From contig NZ_LAYO01000102.1 in assembly GCF_000980875.1 (NCBI RefSeq), forward strand, positions 26,996 through 90,995: a DNA stretch of 64,000 bases, read 5' to 3'. Below the pieces are notes generated by a model. That model saw nothing but the letters and a program-made list of their open reading frames with translations, had not been told where the DNA came from and did not search any database. Shown in pieces: positions 43,612 through 51,796 of this stretch. Position numbers and translations under genes: made by a program. How positions within the stretch are numbered: the first letter of the stretch is position 1; each line of letters begins with the position of its first letter. The stretch is from Leucobacter sp. Ag1 (GTDB lineage: Bacteria; Actinomycetota; Actinomycetes; Actinomycetales; Microbacteriaceae).

Positions 43612-43633
43612 CGGGGAAACGGTCGCCGTTGCG

Positions 43634-44245
43634 GTGACGTCCGCCGGGTCCAGGTCCGTCGCGTCTGCGTTCATCGCGTCCGCGCTGACGGCCGCTGCCG
43701 CGCTCGCGGGCGGCGGCATCGGCGCGGTGCTCGCGGTGCGCGGCGGGTTCGGCGCGGGCTCGTCGGTGACCGCACTCGCGACCGTGCTGGCCGTCGTGGC
43801 GTTCGCCGGGTTCGGTGCGGCGACGGCGGTGCTCGTCCGCACGGATCTGCGGGAGCGGAGGCTTCCGAACCGCCTGCTCGGGGCGACGGCCGCGCTGTTC
43901 GCGATTCCGACCGTCTGCGCGGCCCTGCTGGTCGGGCAGGGGGAACGCGTCGTCGTCGGGCTGCTCGCTGCCGCGACGGGATTCGCTGCGGCCTGGATCG
44001 CCTGGCGCTGCGGTGCCGGATTCGGAGGCGGGGACGCCAAGCTCGTGCCCGTGGTGCTGTTCGCGCTGGGGTGGTCGACAGGGCCCGATCGTGCGGTCGA
44101 CGGGGGACTGGCGGGCGCGTTCGGGCTCGTCGCCGGGGCGGCGATCCTGCTGCTGTTCGCACGGGGGCGGCGCACGGGGTTGCCGTTCGGCCCGGTCCTG
44201 CTCGGGGCGGGGTGGTCCGGCATCGCGCTGGTGGCGTTCGGCTGA
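43634..44245 (+). CDS. A24 (type IV prepilin peptidase-like) membrane protein
   Basis: A 203-residue polytopic membrane protein with about six helices. Both aspartate motifs of the A24 family are present: VRTDLRERRLPNRLLG (D followed by xxxxxPN) and GAGFGGGDAKLVPVV (GxGD). It lacks the N-terminal cysteine/methyltransferase domain of full PilD, so it is of the short TadV/CpaA-like kind that only cleaves pilin leaders. The GTG start, 22 nt after argB, is the first usable codon but has a poorly placed ribosome site. No pilin or tad genes are nearby. Confidence 0.78.
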   Translation: MTSAGSRSVASAFIASALTAAAALAGGGIGAVLAVRGGFGAGSSVTALATVLAVVAFAGFGAATAVLVRTDLRERRLPNRLLGATAALFAIPTVCAALLVGQGERVVVGLLAAATGFAAAWIAWRCGAGFGGGDAKLVPVVLFALGWSTGPDRAVDGGLAGAFGLVAGAAILLLFARGRRTGLPFGPVLLGAGWSGIALVAFG

Positions 44246-44307
44246 ACAGCGGCCTCCGGATTCGCCGAATCGGCGTGGACTCCCTCCCCGTGCTCGGGCG
44301 CGCTCGA

Positions 44308-44313
44308 TACACT
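44308..44313 (+). promoter_or_regulatory. -10 hexamer of the leaderless HAD-GH65 transcript
   Basis: TACACT ends 6 nt before the GTG of the HAD gene. Confidence 0.55.
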
Positions 44314-44319
44314 CGTGCC

Positions 44320-45096
44320 GTGCACGGCTCGCGGATCCGCTCAGACCTCGCCCGCTGCAGCGCTGCCCTCTTCGATCTGGACGGGGTGCTCACCCCGACA
44401 GTGGATCTGCACCGTCGCGCCTGGGCCGAGACGTTCGACCGGTTCTTCGCGCTGCGCGGTGAGGAGCCGTATGCCGAGTCGGAGTATTTCGCGTCGCTCG
44501 ACGGGCGGCCCCGGTTCGACGGCGTCGCAACACTGCTGGCGGCGCGGGGGATCGAGCTGCCCTGGGGCGATCCCGACGACGGCGCCGGGGACGACGAAGG
44601 CGCGGATGCGCAGGCCGCGGCCACGGTGACGGAGCTCGGCAACCGCAAGAATCGCATGTTCGCGGAGATCCTCCGGCGCGACGGCATCCGGCCCTATGGG
44701 GGCTCCCTCCGGCTGCTCGACGCGCTGGCCGCGACGCCGGGCCCGGACGGTTCGCCGATTCCGCTGGGCGTGGTCTCCAGTTCGCGCAACGCGGCGGAGG
44801 TGCTGCGCGCGGCCGGGATCGCCGATCGCTTCCGGGTGGTGGTGGACGGCACGGTGGCGGCACGGGACGGCCTGCCCGGGAAGCCGGATCCGGCCACGTT
44901 CCTCGCTGCGTCCGAGGTGCTCGGCATCGGACCGGGGGAGACCGCCGTGTTCGAGGACGCCGAGTCCGGCGTCGCGGCCGCCGCGGCCGGGGAGTTCGGA
45001 CTCGTCGTGGGCGTGGACCGAGGTGCCGGCGCTGACGCGCTGCGCGCTTCGGGTGCCGAAGTCGTGATTGCCGACCTGGAGGAGCTGCTCTCATGA
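44320..45096 (+). CDS. HAD hydrolase, beta-phosphoglucomutase type
   Basis: A 258-residue HAD-superfamily protein. Motif I is LFDLDGVLTPTVDLHRRAW with nucleophile and acid Asp. A helical cap follows with FASLDGRPRFDGV, a substrate loop typical of beta-phosphoglucomutase. Motif II is GVVSSSRNAAE and motif III/IV reads GKPDPATF and FEDAESGVAAA. It likely converts beta-glucose 1-phosphate to glucose 6-phosphate. The ATGA overlap with a GH65 phosphorylase, which releases beta-glucose 1-phosphate, supports this strongly. Confidence 0.88.
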   Translation: MHGSRIRSDLARCSAALFDLDGVLTPTVDLHRRAWAETFDRFFALRGEEPYAESEYFASLDGRPRFDGVATLLAARGIELPWGDPDDGAGDDEGADAQAAATVTELGNRKNRMFAEILRRDGIRPYGGSLRLLDALAATPGPDGSPIPLGVVSSSRNAAEVLRAAGIADRFRVVVDGTVAARDGLPGKPDPATFLAASEVLGIGPGETAVFEDAESGVAAAAAGEFGLVVGVDRGAGADALRASGAEVVIADLEELLS

Positions 45097-47744
45097 TCCC
45101 GTTCGCATCCGGTGCTCCGTTCGCTGATCGTGCGGATCCTCCGTTCGAGAATCCCGTCGAGGGCTTGCATCGCGATTTCGGCGACGATCCGTGGCGTCTC
45201 ACGATCCCGGGGCTCGACCCCGAGACGGCCGCGATCGACGAGACCCTCTTCGCGCTCGGCAACGGCTACCTCGGCATGCGCGGCAACCACGAGGAAGGGC
45301 TGCCGCTCGGGAGTCACGGCACTTTCGTGAACGGCGTGCACGAGACCTGGCAGATCCAGCACGCCGAGTCGGCCTACGGCTTCGCGGAGCAGGGGCAGAC
45401 CATCGTGAACGTGCCCGATGCGAAGACGATCCGCATCTACGTCGACGATGAGCGTCTGAACCTCGAGACGTCCGAGATCCTCGAGGTGCGCCGTACCCTC
45501 GATCTGCGTGCCGGCACCCTCTCGCGGACCCTGCTCTGGCTGACGCCCACGGGCAAGCGCGTGCGGGTGGAGTCCCGCCGGATGGTGTCGTTCGCATCCC
45601 GCCACCTCGCCACCCTCGAGATGCGTGTGACGGTGCTCGACGCGGACGCCGACCTCACCATTTCGAGCCTCCTCATCAACCGCCAGGACCTCGGCCGCGT
45701 GCGCAGCGAGCAGCCGGGGGCGTCGAAGGGTGCCGGACGACCCGGAGATCCTGCCCGAGCGGTGGACGAGCCCGTCGATCCGAGGCAGGCCGAGGTGTTC
45801 GAGGAACGCGTGCTCGATCGCGGTCCGGTGCTCGCCGACCCCGAGCGGCCCGATCGGAGCGTGCTGAGCTTCCGGGTCCACCACTCGGGCATGGCCGTCG
45901 CGGTGGGCGCGGATCACGACTTCGACTCCGGTGCCCGGGTCGGCGAGGACGGCGCGGACGACGACTGGAGCTGCCGGGTGGAGGTGGCACCGGACCGCAT
46001 CCGGCACATCTTCCAGGGCACCGCCCAGGCCGGGCGCCCGGTGCGCCTCACCAAGACGGCGGTCTACCACTCCTCACGCACGGCGACCTGCGACGAGCTG
46101 ATCGACCGCTGCGTGCAGTCGCTCCACCGCGCCGCGGTCGATCCTCTCGAGCAGCGCTGGATCGAGCAGCGCGACTTCCTGGACGCGTTCTGGGAGCGCA
46201 GCGACGTGCGGGTGGACGCCGAGCCGGGCGTGCAGCAGGCGATCCGATGGAACCTGTTCCAGCTCGCGCAGGCGGCCGCTCGTGCCGACGGGCGAGGGAT
46301 CGCGGCCAAGGGGCTCACCGGCTCCGGCTACAGCGGGCACTCCTTCTGGGACAGTGAGATCTACGCGCTCCCGTTCCTGACCTACACGTCGCCGCTCTGG
46401 GCCCGCAATGCGCTGCGCTTCCGCTTGCGGATGCTTCCGCACGCCCGTTCCCGGGCCGCGCAGCTGAACGAGGACGGGGCGCTCTTCCCCTGGCGCACCA
46501 TCAACGGGGAGGAAGCGAGCGCCTACTACGCCGCGGGCACCGCGCAGTACCACATCGACGCCGACATCACCTATGCGCTCGCGCGCTACGTGGCGGCGAG
46601 CGGCGACCTCGAGTTCATGGTCTCCGGCGCCAGCGAGATCCCGATCGAGACGGCGCGCATGTGGCGCAGTCTGGGGTTCTGGCGCAGCGACCCCGACGGC
46701 TCGCGCCGCTTCCACATCCACGGTGTGACCGGCCCCGACGAGTACACGACGGTGGTCAACGACAACCTGTTCACCAACGTCATGGCGCGCTTCAACCTCC
46801 GCTACGGGGCCGAGGTCGCGAGGCGCCTCGCGGGTGAGGCCCCGGCCGAGTACCGGGCCCTCGCCGAGCGGCTCGGGCTGCGGGCCGAGGAGATCGAAGC
46901 GTGGGAGGCCGCCGCCGATGGCATGGCGGTGCCGTTCTCCACCGAGTTCGGTGTGCATCCCCAGGACGCGCACTTCTTGGAACGCGAGGTGTGGGATCTG
47001 GCGGCCACGCCGCCCGAACAGAAGCCGCTGCTGCTGCACTTCCACCCGCTCGTGATCTACCGCTTCCAGGTGCTCAAGCAGGCCGACGTGGTGCTCGCGA
47101 TGCTGCTCGCCAGCGGCGACTTCAGCGCTGCCGAGAAGCGCGCCAACTTCGAGTACTACGACGCGCTCACCACCGGGGACTCCACCCTCTCGGCCGTGGT
47201 GCAATCGGTGATCGCCGCCGAGGTCGGCTACCGCGAGCTCGCGTACCGCTACTTCGACCACGCGCTGCGCGTCGATCTCGACGACTTGCATCGCAACGCC
47301 GAGGACGGGGTCCACGTCGCCTCCGCGGGCGGTGTCTGGCTCGCGCTGGTGCAGGGCTTCGCCGGGATGCGCGACGCCGGTCGGGAGCTGTCCTTCGATC
47401 CGAGGCTGCCCGATCACTGGGGCGGTATGGAGTTCGTGCTCGCGTGGCGCGGAAGCTCGCTCGCCGTGCGGCTCGATGTCGACGCGATCCGATTCGAGAT
47501 CCTGCGCGGCACCCGTCCGGTGCCGCTGCGGGTCCGCGGTGCGGAGATGCTCATCGAGCCGGGTGCGGGGGAGACGCGCGTCCCGCTCGACGGGCAGGGA
47601 CCCGACCTCGGCGCGTTCCGCGGCCTCTCCGCCGGGATCCTTCCGCGCGAGGGCGAGAGCGGCGTGATCCCGACGCTGACGACCGAGATCCCGGTGATCG
47701 GCACCGACATCCCGACGCGCGGTTCGCGCGACGAACATCAATAG
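45093..47744 (+). CDS. Glycoside hydrolase family 65 disaccharide phosphorylase
   Basis: An 883-residue GH65 enzyme with the full family layout: N-terminal beta-sandwich (ALGNGYLGMRGNHEEG), linker, (alpha/alpha)6 barrel and C-terminal sheet. KGLTGSGYSGHSFWDSEIY and HIHGVTGPDEYTTVV are family signatures; E550 in GPDEY is the general acid. GH65 inverting phosphorylases split maltose, trehalose or kojibiose with phosphate into glucose and beta-glucose 1-phosphate. Which disaccharide is used cannot be read. An acidic insert of about 30 residues near 205-240 is notable. Confidence 0.9.
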   Translation: MIPFASGAPFADRADPPFENPVEGLHRDFGDDPWRLTIPGLDPETAAIDETLFALGNGYLGMRGNHEEGLPLGSHGTFVNGVHETWQIQHAESAYGFAEQGQTIVNVPDAKTIRIYVDDERLNLETSEILEVRRTLDLRAGTLSRTLLWLTPTGKRVRVESRRMVSFASRHLATLEMRVTVLDADADLTISSLLINRQDLGRVRSEQPGASKGAGRPGDPARAVDEPVDPRQAEVFEERVLDRGPVLADPERPDRSVLSFRVHHSGMAVAVGADHDFDSGARVGEDGADDDWSCRVEVAPDRIRHIFQGTAQAGRPVRLTKTAVYHSSRTATCDELIDRCVQSLHRAAVDPLEQRWIEQRDFLDAFWERSDVRVDAEPGVQQAIRWNLFQLAQAAARADGRGIAAKGLTGSGYSGHSFWDSEIYALPFLTYTSPLWARNALRFRLRMLPHARSRAAQLNEDGALFPWRTINGEEASAYYAAGTAQYHIDADITYALARYVAASGDLEFMVSGASEIPIETARMWRSLGFWRSDPDGSRRFHIHGVTGPDEYTTVVNDNLFTNVMARFNLRYGAEVARRLAGEAPAEYRALAERLGLRAEEIEAWEAAADGMAVPFSTEFGVHPQDAHFLEREVWDLAATPPEQKPLLLHFHPLVIYRFQVLKQADVVLAMLLASGDFSAAEKRANFEYYDALTTGDSTLSAVVQSVIAAEVGYRELAYRYFDHALRVDLDDLHRNAEDGVHVASAGGVWLALVQGFAGMRDAGRELSFDPRLPDHWGGMEFVLAWRGSSLAVRLDVDAIRFEILRGTRPVPLRVRGAEMLIEPGAGETRVPLDGQGPDLGAFRGLSAGILPREGESGVIPTLTTEIPVIGTDIPTRGSRDEHQ

Positions 47745-47920
47745 TGGTCCCGGGCGGAGGAGACGCCTCCGGAGGAGCCGCGAGCTGGTTCTGAACATGA
47801 GGGAAATCGTGTCCGCCAGTGGGTCTGCCGAGCGCGGTTTCCACAGGGGCGCGAGCGCGAATGGCAGAGTCCTCGCTTCGAAGCTCGATGTGGGCGGTGA
47901 CGCGGTGAAGTTCATCGCGA

Positions 47921-47978
47921 TCGAGTGAACGCTCGTACATCGAAAGCGCGCTCGTTTCCTGTACGCGCGTTCACTCGA
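47921..47978. repeat. Long inverted repeat downstream of GH65
   Basis: Arms 47921-47939 and 47960-47978 are 19 bp long with one mismatch, around a 20-nt loop that can itself fold. It may end the HAD-GH65 transcript. Confidence 0.6.
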
Positions 47979-47983
47979 CGGTG

Positions 47984-48071
47984 CCGGACGGCGCGACGGC
48001 AGGACGGCCGGACGGCGCGACGGCAGGACGGCGCGACGGCCGGCCGGCGCGACGGCCGGACGGCCGGACGG
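47984..48071. repeat. Tandem 8-bp microsatellite, 11 units
   Basis: Eleven octamers lie in perfect register: CCGGACGG four times, CGCGACGG four times, CAGGACGG twice and CCGGCCGG once, followed by a partial unit. Every unit ends in CGG. Copy number should be prone to slippage. Confidence 0.8.
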
Positions 48072-48174
48072 CAGGCCAGCACAGGACGGCGCACCGGTCC
48101 GCCGGGTACGCCGGAGCGAGCCCGGCACCGCGCCGAGAGCCCGCGGCGCGCATCCGGCACCCGCCGCTCGGGCA

Positions 48175-48216
48175 TAGGATGGAGGGCATCGGAACGGTCG
48201 AGGAAAGGCGGACGTC
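48175..48216 (+). promoter_or_regulatory. Promoter -10 and ribosome-binding site of fdxA-dapC
   Basis: TAGGAT (48175-48180) is followed by a short leader with AGGAAAGG (48201-48208) eight bases before the GTG start. This unit therefore has a conventional leader, unlike many neighbours. Confidence 0.5.
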
Positions 48217-48537
48217 GTGACGTATGTGATCGCGCTCCCGTGCGTGGATGTGAAGGATCGCGCGTGCGTGGACGAATGCCCCGTCGACTGCATCTACGAG
48301 GGCGAGCGTTCGCTCTACATCCACCCCGACGAGTGCGTCGACTGCGGCGCCTGCGAGCCCGTCTGCCCCGTCGAGGCGATCTACTACGAGGATGACCTGC
48401 CCGAGGTTTGGGCCGACTATTACAAGGCCAACGTCGAGTTCTTCGACGAGATCGGCTCGCCCGGCGGTGCGGCCAAGGTCGGGGCCTACGACTTCGATCA
48501 CCCCATCATCGCGGCGCTGCCGGCGCAGGGATCCTGA
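48217..48537 (+). CDS. fdxA: 7Fe ferredoxin
   Basis: A 106-residue seven-iron ferredoxin of the actinobacterial FdxA type. N-terminal cysteines follow the 3Fe-4S pattern ([17 protein letters not shown]), and [12 protein letters not shown] supplies the 4Fe-4S cluster ligands. The C-terminal extension ([20 protein letters not shown]) is typical of the long form. It shuttles electrons in the cytoplasm. dapC begins 4 nt after its stop, a pairing common in actinobacteria though the enzymes are unrelated. Confidence 0.95.
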   Translation: MTYVIALPCVDVKDRACVDECPVDCIYEGERSLYIHPDECVDCGACEPVCPVEAIYYEDDLPEVWADYYKANVEFFDEIGSPGGAAKVGAYDFDHPIIAALPAQGS

Positions 48538-48541
48538 CGCG

Positions 48542-49663
48542 ATGCGCGGCCCGCTTCCCGATTACCCCTGGGACGCGATGGCGCCCTACGCCGAGCGCGC
48601 GGCAGCGCATCCCGGCGGCGCCCTCGACCTCTCGGTCGGATCGCCCGTCGATCCGACGCCCGCCGCGGTGCGCGACGCGCTCGCCGCGGCGACCGACGCT
48701 CATGCGTACCCCGCGACCGCGGGCAGCCCGAAACTGCGGGAGGCGATCGCCGACTGGTTCGCGCGGCGCCGCGGCGTGACCGTCGCCCCGTCCGCCGTGC
48801 TGCCGACCGTCGGGTCCAAGGAACTGGTGGCACTGCTGCCCTTCCTGCTCGGCATCGGTGCGGGGGAGGCCGTCGTGTTCCCGCGCATCGCCTACCCGAG
48901 CTACGCCATGGGCGCCGCGCTCGTCGGCGCCGACGCGATCGCCGCCGACGATCCCGCGGACTGGCCCGAGCACGCCCGTCTTGTCTGGGTGAACTCGCCC
49001 GGCAACCCCGACGGAGCGGTGCAGGACGTCGACCGGCTGCGCGCCGCGGTCGAGCGGGCGCGCGAGCTGGGCGCGGTGATCGCCGGAGACGAGTGCTACG
49101 CCGAGTTCGGCTGGGACGCTCCGTGGGATACCGAGCGCATCCCCTCGATCCTCGACCCGCGGGTCGTGGGCGACGATCATCGCGACGTGCTGAGCGTCTA
49201 CTCGCTCAGCAAGCAGTCGAACCTTGCCGGGTACCGCGCGGCGTTCCTCGCGGGCGATCCCGAGCTCGTGCAGCGCCTCCTGACCGTGCGCAAGCACGCG
49301 GGCCTGATGCTGCCGGCCCCCGTGCAGGCGGCCATGGTCGCGGCGCTCGGCGACGAGGCGCACGTGATCGAGCAGCGGGAGCGCTACATCGCGCGCCGCG
49401 CCGTGCTGCGCCCCGCCATCGAGGCGGCCGGGTTCCGGATCGAGCGCAGCGAGGCCGGACTCTACCTCTGGGCGACGCGCGACGAGGACGCCTGGGACTC
49501 GGTCGCGGCGCTCGCCGAGCTGGGGCTCATCGTCGGGCCGGGGCACTTCTACGGCGCCCACTCCCCGCAGCACGTCCGCTTCGCGCTCACCGCGAGCGAT
49601 GCGGCGATCGCCGAGGCCGCGAAGCGGCTCTCGGGCGCTGCGCACGACGCCCGAGCGGTCTGA
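48542..49663 (+). CDS. dapC: N-succinyldiaminopimelate aminotransferase
   Basis: A 373-residue class I PLP aminotransferase making N-succinyl-LL-diaminopimelate for lysine and peptidoglycan. Motifs seen: DLSVGSPVDPTP at the N-terminus, VNSPGNPDGAV, GDECYAEFGWD, and the cofactor Lys in VYSLSKQSNLAGYR. The assignment as DapC rather than another aminotransferase rests on the actinobacterial fdxA-dapC pairing and on dapD and dapE about 3 kb away. Confidence 0.92.
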   Translation: MRGPLPDYPWDAMAPYAERAAAHPGGALDLSVGSPVDPTPAAVRDALAAATDAHAYPATAGSPKLREAIADWFARRRGVTVAPSAVLPTVGSKELVALLPFLLGIGAGEAVVFPRIAYPSYAMGAALVGADAIAADDPADWPEHARLVWVNSPGNPDGAVQDVDRLRAAVERARELGAVIAGDECYAEFGWDAPWDTERIPSILDPRVVGDDHRDVLSVYSLSKQSNLAGYRAAFLAGDPELVQRLLTVRKHAGLMLPAPVQAAMVAALGDEAHVIEQRERYIARRAVLRPAIEAAGFRIERSEAGLYLWATRDEDAWDSVAALAELGLIVGPGHFYGAHSPQHVRFALTASDAAIAEAAKRLSGAAHDARAV

Positions 49664-49754
49664 CCGCCGGCGAGCGAGCCGAATCGACATTTCGCTCGAC
49701 GTCAAGATACTCTGCTGGGAGGGCACCTCGGGTCCGCGCTCCCACCGAACCGGA

Positions 49755-49821
49755 TAGGGTGGAGGGGAACGCACTGCACCCAGCCCGTTCCGCTTCACTG
49801 ACGACCTCACAAGGAGACGAC
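49755..49821 (+). promoter_or_regulatory. Candidate promoter and ribosome-binding site of gltA
   Basis: TAGGGT (49755-49760) is a possible -10, giving a leader of about 55 nt. AAGGAGA lies just before the GTG start. Confidence 0.4.
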
Positions 49822-51126
49822 GTGACCGATACGAACTCCGGCTCGAACGCTGCCGCGACCGCGAAGCTCACGCTGCCCTCGGGAGGAACGGCGGAACTGC
49901 CGCTCGTCCCCGCGGTCGACGGGCATCCGGCCATCGACGTGAGCACGCTCACGCGCCAGACCGGTCACACCGCGCTCGACTACGGGTTCGTCAACACGGC
50001 GTCCACCAAGTCCGAGATCACCTACATCGACGGCGACCAGGGGATCCTGCGCTACCGCGGCTACCCGATCGAGGAGCTCGCGCAGAAGTCGAGCTTCCTC
50101 GAGGTCGCCTACCTGCTGATCTACGGCGAGCTCCCCACCGAGACCGAGCTCGAGGCCTTCACCGACAACATCCGTCGGCACACCCTCCTGCACGAGGACA
50201 TGCGCTACTACTTCGAGGCGGTGCCGCACACCGCGCACCCCATGGCGGTGCTCTCGGGCGGCCTGCAGACCATGTCCACCTATTACGAGAGCTCGCTCGA
50301 CACCACGGTGCCCGAGTTCGTCGAGGTGAACACCATCCGTCTGCTCGCGAAGCTCCCCGTGCTCGCGGCCTACGCGCACAAGAAGACCATCGGCCAGGCG
50401 TTCCTGTACCCGAAGAACGAGCTCGGCTTCGTCGAGAACTTCCTGCGGCTGAACTTCGGCAACAAGGCCGAGCCGTACATCATGAACCCGGTTCTCGTCG
50501 ACGCGCTCGACAAGCTCCTCATCCTGCACGCGGATCACGAGCAGAACGCCTCGACCTCGACCGTGCGCCTCGTCGGCTCCACCGGCGCCAACATGTTCTC
50601 CTCGGTCTCGGCCGGCATCAACGCGCTCTCGGGCCCGCTCCACGGCGGCGCGAACGAGGCCGTGCTCGACATGCTCGCCCAGATCCGCGACTCCGGCCAG
50701 AGCGTGCAGACCTTCGTCGAGAAGGTCAAGCGCAAGGAGGACGGCGTGAAGCTCATGGGCTTCGGACACCGCGTCTACAAGAACTACGACCCCCGTGCCC
50801 GCATCGTGAAGGAGAGCGCGGGTCGCGTGCTCGAAGAGCTCGGGGTCAAGGATCCGCTGCTCGGCCTCGCGCAGGAGCTCGAGCAGATCGCGCTCGAGGA
50901 CGACTATTTCAAGGAGCGCAAGCTCTACCCGAACGTCGACTTCTACACCGGTGTGATCTACAAGGCCATGGGCTTCCCGACGCGCATGTTCACCGTGCTG
51001 TTCGCGATCGGCCGCCTGCCCGGCTGGATCGCGCAGTGGCGCGAGGCGCGACTCGATCCGCAGACCAAGATCGGTCGCCCGCAGCAGCTGTACACGGGGT
51101 CGCCCGAGCGTCACCTCGACCGCTAG
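49822..51126 (+). CDS. gltA: Citrate synthase (type II)
   Basis: A 434-residue hexameric-type citrate synthase that condenses acetyl-CoA with oxaloacetate. Active-site regions are present: ILHADHEQNASTSTVR with one His, SGPLHGGANEAVLDML with the second, GFGHRVYKNYDPRA, and the catalytic Asp in YPNVDFYTGVIYK. The N-terminal beta-rich domain (LPSGGTAELPLVPAVDG) marks type II. GTG start with AAGGAGA upstream. Length excludes the short 2-methylcitrate synthases. Confidence 0.96.
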   Translation: MTDTNSGSNAAATAKLTLPSGGTAELPLVPAVDGHPAIDVSTLTRQTGHTALDYGFVNTASTKSEITYIDGDQGILRYRGYPIEELAQKSSFLEVAYLLIYGELPTETELEAFTDNIRRHTLLHEDMRYYFEAVPHTAHPMAVLSGGLQTMSTYYESSLDTTVPEFVEVNTIRLLAKLPVLAAYAHKKTIGQAFLYPKNELGFVENFLRLNFGNKAEPYIMNPVLVDALDKLLILHADHEQNASTSTVRLVGSTGANMFSSVSAGINALSGPLHGGANEAVLDMLAQIRDSGQSVQTFVEKVKRKEDGVKLMGFGHRVYKNYDPRARIVKESAGRVLEELGVKDPLLGLAQELEQIALEDDYFKERKLYPNVDFYTGVIYKAMGFPTRMFTVLFAIGRLPGWIAQWREARLDPQTKIGRPQQLYTGSPERHLDR

Positions 51127-51129
51127 CCG

Positions 51130-51667
51130 GTGCCGGGCGTGCGCATCGTCGTCTCGGGGACGCACGCGAGCGGCAAGAGCACGCTGATCTCGGACTTCGC
51201 GAGCGCGCATCCCGAGTACGCGATACTCGGCGACCCGTTCGACGGGCTGCTCGACGAGTTCGAGGACGCGGGGCCGGCGAGCTTCGCGGCTCAGCTCCGG
51301 GTCTCCGCGTCGCGTCTGCGGCACGCGTCGGAGGCGAGGCTCATCGCGGAGCGCGGACCCCCTCGACTTCGTTGCCTACCTGCTGGCTTGGAGCGAGCTC
51401 GGTCGCGGCGGCATCGGATCCGAGGCCGTCGCCTCGGCCGCGCGGATCGCCGCCGACGCGATGGAGACGGTCGATCTGCTGATCCTGCTGCCGGCCGCGG
51501 GCATCCGCGTGCCCGAGGACGAGGATCCCGAGCTGCGCGCGGCGATGCAGGATCAGCTCTTCGAGCTCTGCGACGACTCCGAGCTGGTCGGCGCGGCGCG
51601 GGTCGTGGAGCTCGCCGGCGACCCGGTGACTCGGCTCAAGCGGCTCGAGGAGCTCGTCGCGGGGTGA
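51130..51667 (+). pseudogene. Frameshifted P-loop NTP-binding protein (kinase-like)
   Basis: The first frame gives VRIVVSGTHASGKSTLI with a Walker A motif and continues to LIAERG near 51357. The sense then moves to the next frame (DFVAYLLAWSELGRGG ... VDLLILLPAAGIRVPEDEDP) and runs to a stop at 51667. A run of five C residues near 51358-51362 would restore one continuous frame of about 178 residues if it had four. The joined product resembles small AAA or deoxynucleoside-kinase-like ATPases. It follows gltA by 3 nt. A sequencing error or programmed shift cannot be excluded. Confidence 0.8.
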
Positions 51668-51673
51668 GCCCTA

Positions 51674-51754
51674 TTCGGTTCAGAAGGAGATCCGGCCTGG
51701 TAAGGACGGGATCGCGAGGATCCTCCTTCTGAGACCGAATCTCCTTCTGAAGTC
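51674..51754. repeat. Dispersed palindromic repeat, copy 2
   Basis: An imperfect hairpin with best-matching arms 51679-51698 and 51732-51751. It shares CCGAATCTCCTTC and TCCTCCTTC with the element at 17396-17460. It lies between the frameshifted gene and the convergent dapD. Confidence 0.7.
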
Positions 51755-51796
51755 GAATGATCGCGGGCGCGTAGAACGTCGCGTGGGAACGAACCC

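Larger units (their letters stand above)
47745..48174. other. Gene-poor spacer between GH65 and fdxA
   Basis: No confident gene is present. A 43-codon open frame (47797-47928) lacks a ribosome site and recognisable homology. The region holds a long imperfect hairpin and then an 8-bp tandem repeat, described separately. The rest (48078-48170) is GC-rich and shows no clear signal. Confidence 0.6.

Noticed and set aside
47797..47928. 43-codon open frame between GH65 and fdxA
   Set aside because: No ribosome-binding site, no promoter at leaderless spacing and no recognisable feature. Left as unassigned spacer.
47984..48071. Possible CRISPR array
   Set aside because: The units are 8 bp with no unique spacers and there are no cas genes; it is a microsatellite.
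46074..48293. 739-codon minus-strand frame opposite GH65 and into the 8-bp repeat
   Set aside because: It reads the octamer array as simple repeats and is antisense to the conserved GH65 barrel, so it is not a gene.
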